A stretch of DNA of 12,984 nucleotides from Candidatus Omnitrophota bacterium (GTDB lineage: Bacteria; Omnitrophota; Gorgyraeia; Tantalellales; Tantalellaceae): NCBI GenBank assembly GCA_030631915.1, contig DAOVKF010000034.1:1-12984 (forward strand), read 5' to 3'. Position numbers and translations under genes: made by a program. Below the pieces are notes generated by a model, which was given only the letters and a program-made list of their open reading frames with translations, had not been told where the DNA came from and ran no database searches. Positions 8,348-12,984 of this stretch are shown in pieces. Within the stretch, counting starts at the first letter, position 1, and every line of letters starts with the position of its first letter.

Positions 8348-8376
8348 ATTATAACACTGACTTTTGTGTGTGTCAA
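8348..8376 (-). promoter_or_regulatory. Full-consensus sigma70 promoter for the giant gene
   Basis: On the minus strand, TTGACA (8376-8371) is followed by a 17-bp spacer and TATAAT (8353-8348). The spacer ends in TGT, giving an extended -10 (TGn). All 12 core bases match consensus. The predicted start of transcription is near 8341, leaving an AT-rich leader of about 42 nt before ATG 8299. That leader contains no AGGAGG-like sequence. The promoter lies between the flavodoxin stop (8410) and the giant gene, so it serves that gene only. Confidence 0.8.
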
Positions 8377-8409
8377 TAGAGATCGCCCGGCCTTTTAAGC
8401 TTCACCGAA

Positions 8410-8847
8410 CTATATTTTTGCCGCAACTTCAGCTGCCCACTTTTCAATCTTGTTCAGCTGAAAAATGGCATCTCCATCGATCTTAAGGGACTCGATGATC
8501 ATATCCGCTCCGCAGCTCTTCAGGACTTGTTCCAGAATGTCTACCGCCTTGCAAAACTGAGGATACATGCTGTCTCCGGGGCCGAAAACCGCCGCCTTTT
8601 TGCCTTCAAACCCGGCCTCTCTTATTTTCTTTTTAAAAGGAATAAAATCATCCTGTAATTCACCGTCACCCCAGGTTGAACATCCAAATATGATAACATC
8701 ATAACCGGTCAGCGCTTCGGGGGCGATCGCCCTGACCTCTTTCAGAGTCACATCCATCCCGGAATCCCTCAAAACCCCCTCTACTCTTTGAGACATAACC
8801 TCCGTATTTCCCGTCGTGCTCCCATAAACAATAATCGTTTTTTTCAT
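8410..8847 (-). CDS. Short-chain flavodoxin
   Basis: This 145-residue FMN-binding electron carrier of the cytoplasm is close in pattern to Desulfovibrio-type short-chain flavodoxins. The phosphate loop is at residues 10-15 (STTGNT). The 60s loop is CSTWGDGELQDDF, with W59 placed to stack on the isoalloxazine ring. The 90s loop is FGPGDSMYPQFC, with Y95 as the second stacking residue. An in-frame ATG lies 24 nt upstream, but I chose ATG 8847 because an AGGGGGAG ribosome binding site precedes it by 5 nt and the flavodoxin N-terminus MKKTIIVYGS starts there. This ATG overlaps the TGA of the 83-residue gene (ATGA), so translation is probably coupled. Flavodoxins replace ferredoxin when iron is short, which fits the neighbouring metal-uptake genes and the upstream operator. 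Confidence 0.93.
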   Translation of the reverse strand: MKKTIIVYGSTTGNTEVMSQRVEGVLRDSGMDVTLKEVRAIAPEALTGYDVIIFGCSTWGDGELQDDFIPFKKKIREAGFEGKKAAVFGPGDSMYPQFCKAVDILEQVLKSCGADMIIESLKIDGDAIFQLNKIEKWAAEVAAKI

Positions 8848-9095
8848 CTTTTCTCCCCCTTTCCGATCCATTCGGTCAATACTTCAAAAACCGGCATTTT
8901 TTTATTCCGATCATTACTTTTTCTGCTCATCTCCTTCCTGAGCCTGCATAAACTGGAAATAACGTCCTCCAGACATCCGGAACCATCGTATTCAGCGGGC
9001 AGACATAAACTGCTCCCGTCCTCCAGAGATTCCGCTAAATCATTTAACCTCCGGCTTTCACCTTTCAGTAATCTGGCCAGCGTGCATCTACTCAT
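8844..9095 (-). CDS. Small unknown protein in the flavodoxin operon
   Basis: I do not recognise this 83-residue protein. It is soluble and highly charged, with three cysteines (in MSRC, SSLCLP and SSLCRL) plus SGC, and a Lys/Arg-rich middle (RLRKEMSRKSNDRNKK). No membrane segment or signal peptide is visible. Its reality rests on context. A ribosome binding site (AGAGG at 9104-9108) overlaps the stop of the DUF3793 gene, 8 nt before ATG 9095. Its own stop overlaps the flavodoxin start as ATGA. It may be an accessory protein of the flavodoxin or of metal homeostasis, judged only from the operon. Confidence 0.7.
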   Translation of the reverse strand: MSRCTLARLLKGESRRLNDLAESLEDGSSLCLPAEYDGSGCLEDVISSLCRLRKEMSRKSNDRNKKMPVFEVLTEWIGKGEKR

Positions 9096-9106
9096 ATCCG
9101 AAACCT

Positions 9107-9769
9107 CTACACGACAACGATGTCCCCGGAAAATTTTCTAAAATGCGAACTTACGCGTTCCAGGAATACCATCGGATCTCTTCCGTTCCTTATAAAGCTC
9201 TGAAATATTCTTTCGGCTTTTTCATGCATGCGCATAAGCCGCATCGACCCCGAAGCTTCTCCGAACACCTGCCATCTGCCTCTTGCCATCAGGGGCATGC
9301 TCCCCTTGTGGATAAACCCCTTAACGTCCTTCAGAGGATACCCGAGGAATATCCCGATCTCATGAGGAAAGGACCGGCCGTTAAACCGGGTCTTTAACAA
9401 TTTCAGATATTCTTCAGGAGAGCGGCACGAGGAATAGCCGAATTCCCCGAGAAATATCCTGTTTTCCGGTCGGGCGATTACCCTGCGCAAACTTTCAGGA
9501 CGGTAAAACAGGACCTGCCTGCCGCAGGGAGCGTCTTTTAATTCTTTAAAGGAAACCCCTAAAGCTGCCGCTATCTTTTCCCTGTCTTCCGCCCACTGAT
9601 CATAAAAGCTTTCCCCCTCGATCTCCCGGCGTTTACAAAAGCCGAAAAGACTTGAGGGTTTTAACCCTACCAGTACGGGCGCCAGCCTTACCATAAGATA
9701 ACTCATCGAAGAAATCCCTATCTTCGCTTCTTTTCCCGTCTTCTCCGATACCGCTGGCGTCACTTTCAT
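9107..9769 (-). CDS. DUF3793 family protein
   Basis: This 220-residue protein matches the DUF3793 pattern. It has LAPVLVGLKPSSLF near the N-terminus, a middle CGRQVLFYRPESLRRV, and the signature FPHEIGIFLGYPLKDVKGFI followed by a G-x-W-x-V-[FY]-G element (GRWQVFG). The function of the family is unknown. Members occur in anaerobes, and I recall them near flavodoxin and iron genes, which matches this locus. No signal peptide or convincing membrane helix is seen, so it is probably cytoplasmic. The frame is open further upstream to 9940, but ATG 9769 is chosen because it overlaps the stop of the preceding gene (ATGA) and gives the family's usual start. The C-terminus ends in VVV. The next gene starts 11 nt on. 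Confidence 0.85.
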   Translation of the reverse strand: MKVTPAVSEKTGKEAKIGISSMSYLMVRLAPVLVGLKPSSLFGFCKRREIEGESFYDQWAEDREKIAAALGVSFKELKDAPCGRQVLFYRPESLRRVIARPENRIFLGEFGYSSCRSPEEYLKLLKTRFNGRSFPHEIGIFLGYPLKDVKGFIHKGSMPLMARGRWQVFGEASGSMRLMRMHEKAERIFQSFIRNGRDPMVFLERVSSHFRKFSGDIVVV

Positions 9770-9984
9770 CCTTCTGCCTCTTTTCTCCCTATCTCGCCCA
9801 GCAATCCGGACAGCCCATCCTCCACCAGCCGGGAGGACGCCTTCCTGACCATGGAAGCGAAATTCATGAAAGCGGTCTCGCTTAAATGAAGAGTTACTCC
9901 CGCGCAAAATACGTGGATATGAACAACACCGCAGGGGCACTTCTCTATGATCCCCGCCTCGCCGGCCTTTGAAAGTATATCCAT
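9766..9984 (-). CDS. Small Cys/His protein, first gene of flavodoxin operon
   Basis: This 72-residue cytoplasmic protein is of unknown function. A CPCG motif (C16, C18) is followed by H22, H24, C27 and H33 in CPCGVVHIHVFCAGVTLHL, a cluster suited to binding a metal. The second half is a helical LSETAFMNFASMV segment. ATG 9984 has a GGAGG ribosome binding site 5 nt upstream, and the stop overlaps the DUF3793 start, so the gene is well supported by signals. A palindromic operator lies just upstream. A metal sensor or a metallochaperone would fit, but this is inference. Confidence 0.75.
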   Translation of the reverse strand: MDILSKAGEAGIIEKCPCGVVHIHVFCAGVTLHLSETAFMNFASMVRKASSRLVEDGLSGLLGEIGRKEAEG

Positions 9985-10003
9985 GTGAGCCTCCGTCCCC
10001 TTT

Positions 10004-10038
10004 GTTAGTTTGCTCTAATTTAATTAGATTAAACTAAC
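10004..10038. promoter_or_regulatory. 35-bp dyad operator, two DtxR/IdeR-like boxes
   Basis: A single dyad is centred on base 10021, with 15 of 17 base pairs matching: outer arms GTTAGTTT and AAACTAAC, inner arms TCTAATT and AATTAGA. It can equally be read as two tandem TTAG-N6-CTAA boxes: TTAGTTTGCTCTAA (10005-10018) and TTAGATTAAACTAA (10024-10037), 19 bp apart. This equals the spacing and ends of the DtxR/IdeR/MntR half-site pattern (TTAGGTTAGCCTAA). It lies 20 to 54 bp upstream of the first gene of the flavodoxin operon, where a promoter should be. The inner 7-1-7 symmetry also resembles the layout, though not the sequence, of Fur-family boxes. Confidence 0.65.
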
Positions 10039-10047
10039 TTATTGGAG

Positions 10048-10116
10048 AAAAAAATTTTAGGGGTCAGGGGCCTCCGCATTCCACATTTTTGCATGCAATG
10101 TGGAATGCGAGGACCC
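10048..10116 (-). terminator. Possible terminator of the feoB-porin operon
   Basis: Reading on the minus strand after the porin stop, a strong hairpin (stem GCATTCCACAT/ATGTGGAATGC plus GC-rich extensions) is followed by CCCCTAAAA and a run of seven T (10054-10048). The T-run is several bases away from the stem, so this is not an ideal intrinsic terminator. Its position between two operons favours that role. Confidence 0.45.
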
Positions 10117-10124
10117 GGTCCCCC
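10060..10124. repeat. REP-like imperfect palindromic element
   Basis: A 65-bp extragenic palindrome. The perfect inner stem is GCATTCCACAT (10076-10086) and ATGTGGAATGC (10098-10108) around a TTTTGCATGCA loop. The GC-rich outer arms (GGGGTCAGGGGCCTCC on the left, GAGGACCCGGTCCCC on the right) pair with small bulges. The ends in GGGGTCAGG and the stem-bulge structure look like REP elements spread by RAYT (Y1) transposases. No such transposase is in this window, and only one copy is seen here. Confidence 0.5.
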
Positions 10125-10139
10125 GGTCAATTCACCGGA

Positions 10140-11492
10140 TCAAAAATTAACCTGGCCTCTCAAACCGTACACGAATATGCAATCGTTGTCGCCGTCAGCG
10201 CTGTTCCCCACACCGTTCGGGTTCCAGATAAACTGCATGTCCGGGGACAGGGTAAGATGTTCGTTCACCTTGTAAGCATAATAGGCTTCGAGATGCGTTT
10301 CATTGTCGTGAGGGTTGCCGGCATCGCCGTATTCCTTGCCCGGGATCGCCTGACCGACGGCTATGGCGACGATATCGTCTCCCCTGTCCCAGTATTCTCC
10401 TGTCATCTGCCCGCCGACTGACCAGTGATATTCCAGGTTGCTTACCTCGGGGTCCTGCCATCCAAACCTGCCGAATACGCCGAAAACTTCGGTGAGCGTC
10501 TGGTCGCAGCTTACGCCGCAACCCCAGTTGCCTCTCTCAAAGTCATTCGCATCCTTCACTTTGGCGTGCGGCGCTCCGTTGTACCAGAAATACACGCGGT
10601 AGTTGCCTCCCCACAGATCCTCATCATAATCAAACGCCCTGGCAGGCATGAAATTGAGCTGCGTTCCTATGAACGGTTCGTCAAACAGGTTGTTCCAGTC
10701 AGCGTCCTCTTCCATATAAACGGCTTCGACCTCAAAAGCTCTCAGCATCTCAGGCGCGAGCATCATCCTGGCGCCAAAATTATTGTCATCGGGCCAGTCT
10801 ATCACATCGGAATTCCTGAACATATGCCCGAGAAACTGCGCGCATTCATCGTTCGCGTATTCGTTTGTATCGATAAAAGCGTCGGCGCCTATTTTCCCGC
10901 CGGTAAGCGTGACCTGGCCGTCAAACAGATAATGCTCGTACCAGGCTTCGGTCACGTCAACCGAATTCGCCGAGTCGCCGGCGTCTCTATTGACATTGCT
11001 GAAAACATTCAAATCGCCTTCTACGGTATCGCCGTCTCCGGCCTCCAGGTGAATGAACGCCATGCCGTAATCACCGAATTGCTTCTCGATCTCCAGGTCA
11101 ACAGAATATGACCCGTCAAATCTCGAGTCCTCGCTCCCGTGATCGCTGACATCCGTGCCTCCCGCGCCCGCATTATTGGCGTTGGGCGTCCCCTGGCCGA
11201 CGAAGGTCGCGCCCGCGTTGATGTTCAGGCCTTGAAAGGCAGGGGCCACCCCGTGTAACCTTTCAATGGTTTCCTTTCGCGCGTCGATCGTCTCCTGTTG
11301 TCTTACCGCTGTCTCCTCCTGTTCCGCCAGACGTTTCTCCAATGTGATGATCCTTTCATTCTGTTTTTCCACCACCTCCGTTAATTCAGCAAACCGGTCC
11401 TCGATACTCCTGTCTTTCGCGAAACCGGACGAACAGGGAAAGAGCAGCAACCCTGAGACAACTAACGCCACAACCAAGTTCCTAAAACTCAT
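10140..11492 (-). CDS. OprB-family outer-membrane porin
   Basis: This 450-residue outer-membrane protein has a signal peptide (1 to about 25, ending SSGFA|KD), then a coiled coil at about 28-82 (heptads in FAELTEVVEKQNERIITLEK), then a beta-barrel. OprB features are clear in the second half: GGNYRVYFWY, GCGVSCDQTLTEVFGVFGRFGWQDPEV, WSVGGQM, and HLEAYYAYKVNEHLTLSPDMQFIWNP. It ends in VNF, the terminal phenylalanine expected for barrel assembly. OprB proteins are known as sugar-selective porins, but here the gene follows feoB and a NikM-like gene. The barrel is rich in Asp and Glu, so cation passage is a reasonable inference. The coiled coil may form a trimeric periplasmic stalk. The ribosome binding site AAGGAGAG lies 5 nt before ATG 11492, and the gene starts 30 nt after the DUF4198 gene. 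A REP-like hairpin follows it. Confidence 0.9.
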   Translation of the reverse strand: MSFRNLVVALVVSGLLLFPCSSGFAKDRSIEDRFAELTEVVEKQNERIITLEKRLAEQEETAVRQQETIDARKETIERLHGVAPAFQGLNINAGATFVGQGTPNANNAGAGGTDVSDHGSEDSRFDGSYSVDLEIEKQFGDYGMAFIHLEAGDGDTVEGDLNVFSNVNRDAGDSANSVDVTEAWYEHYLFDGQVTLTGGKIGADAFIDTNEYANDECAQFLGHMFRNSDVIDWPDDNNFGARMMLAPEMLRAFEVEAVYMEEDADWNNLFDEPFIGTQLNFMPARAFDYDEDLWGGNYRVYFWYNGAPHAKVKDANDFERGNWGCGVSCDQTLTEVFGVFGRFGWQDPEVSNLEYHWSVGGQMTGEYWDRGDDIVAIAVGQAIPGKEYGDAGNPHDNETHLEAYYAYKVNEHLTLSPDMQFIWNPNGVGNSADGDNDCIFVYGLRGQVNF

Positions 11493-11522
11493 TTTACTCT
11501 CCTTATTTTTTGATCGGTCCTG

Positions 11523-12323
11523 TTACTTCATCTCCTTTGCCTGGACCCAGATAACGGCGTCCTGCGAGAGTTCCTTTCCTTCATAAGTCAGATCGCCTCC
11601 CGCTCCCAGAGCGGCAAATCCCCACCATCCGGCGCGGGGTATGCCGAAGACGAATTCCCCGTCTTTATCCGCCTTGATGGTCAGCGTTACAAAAGCGTCC
11701 TGAGGCGCTTCGACCTTTTCCTTTTCTGAAAACCTGTTTCCCTCAATATCGTGATTCAAATATTCCACCTCGATCTCGCAATATGGAACCGGTTTTCCGT
11801 TCGCCTTGACGATCCCCCTGAATACGTTTCCCGCCCACAGGCCGTAAGGCTTGTCCAGGGGAACGATCTCCACCGGCAGGCCGATCTCGGAATCCCAGTC
11901 AGTCGGGGCCCCGGCCACGTTCAGAATGACCTTGGTTATCTGCTGGATGTAAATGTCTTCCGAACCCTCGTAATAAGGCTCGGGGACGACATAAAAGATG
12001 TAGTCTCCCATTCCCCTCAATTTGTAGGATGCCTCATAAGCTTTACCTTCATTGGTAAGGCTCTCGAACATGATCGGGGTCAATTTGCCGCGCAGGTCCT
12101 TCTTTTTCTCCTTATGGACCACGCCGAACTCCAGAGGCGTCCCCATGTCCATGGTGTGCCCCGCCTCGAACGGATGCGTGAACACCAGCTTAAAATTCAC
12201 TTCCCCGCCTTTTTCAAGAGCGCTCTCCTCAGTGTATATCAGCTGAAAATGCGCGGATGCGGGAACGCTGAACGCCAGCGCCATGACCAGCGACAGCAAC
12301 GGAACCAGTACAGCCTTTCTCAT
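11523..12323 (-). CDS. Periplasmic DUF4198 (NikM-like) metal-uptake protein
   Basis: This 266-residue exported protein of the DUF4198/COG5266 group is described as the periplasmic component of cobalt/nickel-type transport. The signal peptide is residues 1-24 (PASA|H), leaving an N-terminal histidine in the mature protein (HFQLIYTEES). This fits the family's conserved N-terminal His. The rest is beta-rich, with LVFTHPFEAGHTMDMG (more His and Met), GDYIFYVVPEPYYEG, and a carboxypeptidase-regulatory-like region NVFRGIVKANGKPVPYCEIEVEY followed by GIPRAGWWGFAAL. It probably binds a divalent metal in the periplasm for FeoB; the metal is inferred from context. ATG 12323 has AAGGAGG 5 nt before it. 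A DtxR-like box lies in the 55-bp gap upstream. Confidence 0.87.
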   Translation of the reverse strand: MRKAVLVPLLSLVMALAFSVPASAHFQLIYTEESALEKGGEVNFKLVFTHPFEAGHTMDMGTPLEFGVVHKEKKKDLRGKLTPIMFESLTNEGKAYEASYKLRGMGDYIFYVVPEPYYEGSEDIYIQQITKVILNVAGAPTDWDSEIGLPVEIVPLDKPYGLWAGNVFRGIVKANGKPVPYCEIEVEYLNHDIEGNRFSEKEKVEAPQDAFVTLTIKADKDGEFVFGIPRAGWWGFAALGAGGDLTYEGKELSQDAVIWVQAKEMK

Positions 12324-12343
12324 CTCTTCCTCCTTGTTAAAAG

Positions 12344-12357
12344 TTAGTTATGCTTAA
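12344..12357. promoter_or_regulatory. Third DtxR/IdeR-like box
   Basis: TTAGTTATGCTTAA matches 7 of the 8 fixed positions of the TTAG-N6-CTAA boxes found in front of the flavodoxin operon. It lies within a wider inverted repeat, AAAAGTTA (12339-12346) and TAACTTTT (12355-12362). A weak -35-like TTGGAA (12369-12364, minus strand) preceded by a T-tract suggests an internal promoter for the DUF4198 and porin genes that this box would overlap. Confidence 0.45.
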
Positions 12358-12378
12358 CTTTTGTTCCAAAAAAAATTT

Positions 12379-12705
12379 CTATTCCACGATCTCTCCCCCG
12401 TCTATCTCGACCAGATGCCCGGGGCCCGCGTCATACTGCACCCTGTAGGGCACATCCGGACTGTTAAAAGTGAACTCGCTGTCTTCGTCCATGTTTCCTC
12501 CCACAAGGACCGTCCCGCTTTTATTATCGACCACCCTGATGTCTATGCCGGCTCCGGATGATCCGTCGGAAAACCCGCCTTCACAGGTCACGGTCCCGTC
12601 ACCGTTATCCCAGCATGAACATAAAGGGGTATGGCCAAAAACATCCGGTGCCATAAAAAACCCGGATATCAGGCATATCGCCAGAACGGACAATACTTTC
12701 CCCAT
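12379..12705 (-). CDS. Small exported Cys/His protein of the feo operon
   Basis: This 108-residue protein has a signal peptide (residues 1-24, APDVFG|H). The mature protein starts HTPLCSCWDNGDGTVTCEGG, so an N-terminal His and three Cys are grouped at the front. The rest (GIDIRVVDNKSGTVLVGG, EFTFNSPDVPYRVQYDAGPGH) reads like a small beta-sandwich with a late His. I do not know a named family, though I recall similar proteins beside DUF4198 and FeoB genes in anaerobic diderms. Its role is probably periplasmic metal binding or delivery (inference). A TTG start 18 nt upstream is possible. ATG 12705 is preferred because a near-perfect AAGGAGGTGAT ribosome binding site sits 4 nt before it, starting within the feoB stop codon. 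Confidence 0.85.
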   Translation of the reverse strand: MGKVLSVLAICLISGFFMAPDVFGHTPLCSCWDNGDGTVTCEGGFSDGSSGAGIDIRVVDNKSGTVLVGGNMDEDSEFTFNSPDVPYRVQYDAGPGHLVEIDGGEIVE

Positions 12706-12709
12706 GTTT

Positions 12710-12720
12710 ATCACCTCCTT
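12710..12720 (-). promoter_or_regulatory. Eleven-base perfect Shine-Dalgarno
   Basis: AAGGAGGTGAT is complementary over 11 bases to the canonical 3' end of 16S rRNA. It fixes the start of the small exported protein at 12705 and begins on the last base of the feoB stop codon. It shows that this genome uses the standard anti-Shine-Dalgarno. Confidence 0.85.
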
Positions 12721-12984
12721 CAAAATACAGTTTCTGGTCGTCCCTTAACAAAAGCCATTGTCACGGTAACCGCCAGCGCCAGGGCGTAAAAAGCGGCCAT
12801 GGCCTGCAAACCGCTAAGGCCCGCTAATCTTCCTCCGGTAAAAACGAGCACGGAAATACCCAGCCCCAGTATAACGGGATATACCGCGGCAAAAAGCGCC
12901 CATTTTATGCTTCCGGCCTCCAGCTTGATCATCAGAAGAGTGGGAATGCACGGAGGATACATGGCCATGAACAGCATCAGGGCC
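12720..12984 (-). CDS. feoB: FeoB ferrous iron transporter, C-terminal end (partial)
   Basis: Only the last 87 residues or so are inside the window; the gene continues past the right edge, so Met at 12977 is internal. FeoB is the GTP-driven inner-membrane Fe(II) transporter. The visible part has ALMLFMAMYPPCIPTL, the conserved gate segment with its Cys, then LEAGSIKWALFAAVYPVILGLGISVLVF, the last FeoB membrane helix. A short extra hydrophobic segment follows (ALALAVTVTMAF), and the protein ends GRPETVF. The G-domain and any feoA gene lie outside. It heads the operon of the small exported protein, the DUF4198 protein and the porin. Confidence 0.88.
   Translation of the reverse strand, partial: ALMLFMAMYPPCIPTLLMIKLEAGSIKWALFAAVYPVILGLGISVLVFTGGRLAGLSGLQAMAAFYALALAVTVTMAFVKGRPETVF

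Noticed and set aside
9770..9940. N-terminal extension of the DUF3793 protein (57 residues from ATG 9940).
   Set aside because: It overlaps the 72-residue gene, is Arg/Gly-rich without family similarity, and the ATGA junction at 9766-9769 marks the real start.
10022..10080. Fur box in front of the flavodoxin operon.
   Set aside because: The inner 7-1-7 symmetry is Fur-like in layout, but the bases match poorly to GATAATGATAATCATTATC or PerR consensus. The TTAG-N6-CTAA reading fits better.
10425..11111. Open frame of 228 codons on the plus strand opposite the porin gene.
   Set aside because: It is a shadow of the OprB coding sequence, with no recognisable domain or start signal.
12339..12362. 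Inverted repeat AAAAGTTA/TAACTTTT as a terminator after the small exported protein gene.
   Set aside because: The stem is AT-rich and is not followed by a T-run on the minus strand. The next ribosome binding site starts within a few bases. An operator is more likely.
12706..12723. TTG start at 12723 for the small exported protein.
   Set aside because: It would put the perfect Shine-Dalgarno inside the coding sequence. ATG 12705 is correctly spaced and begins the signal peptide.

Overview
The window looks like chromosomal DNA of a diderm anaerobe, most probably a member of the candidate phylum Omnitrophota. The evidence is a very large exported protein of the style common in that group (signal peptide ending in WA|D, long helical body, unclassified C-terminal domain), an OprB-type outer-membrane porin, FeoB and a short-chain flavodoxin. 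The phylum is an inference. The cell envelope type is well supported.

Left part, plus strand (14-4593): a fusion of endonuclease Q (PHP nuclease plus zinc finger) with a UvrD-type helicase, ending in a consensus sliding-clamp binding peptide, is followed 11 nt later by an APC amino-acid permease. The permease appears to start at a non-standard ATA codon placed correctly behind a good Shine-Dalgarno sequence.

Middle, minus strand (4610-8376): a 1229-residue protein with an export signal carries five tandem Cro/cI-type helix-turn-helix units. Its promoter is a full sigma70 consensus with an extended -10 and a palindrome over the predicted start of transcription, yet the start codon has no Shine-Dalgarno sequence.

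Right part, minus strand (8410-12984): two adjacent operons that look like an iron-homeostasis region. The first, read from the right edge, runs FeoB (C-terminus only), a small Cys/His exported protein, a DUF4198/NikM-like periplasmic protein, and an OprB-type porin. Together these could form an outer membrane to periplasm to inner membrane route for Fe(II) or another divalent metal. It ends in a REP-like hairpin followed by a T-run. The second operon encodes a 72-residue Cys/His protein, a DUF3793 protein, an 83-residue unknown protein and flavodoxin, with two ATGA overlaps. A 35-bp dyad, readable as two tandem DtxR/IdeR-like boxes (TTAG-N6-CTAA), sits in front of it, and a related box lies in front of the DUF4198 gene. 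This suggests one metal-responsive repressor for both operons.

No tRNA, rRNA, CRISPR array, transposase or phage gene was seen. No stretch longer than about 160 bp lacks a gene.
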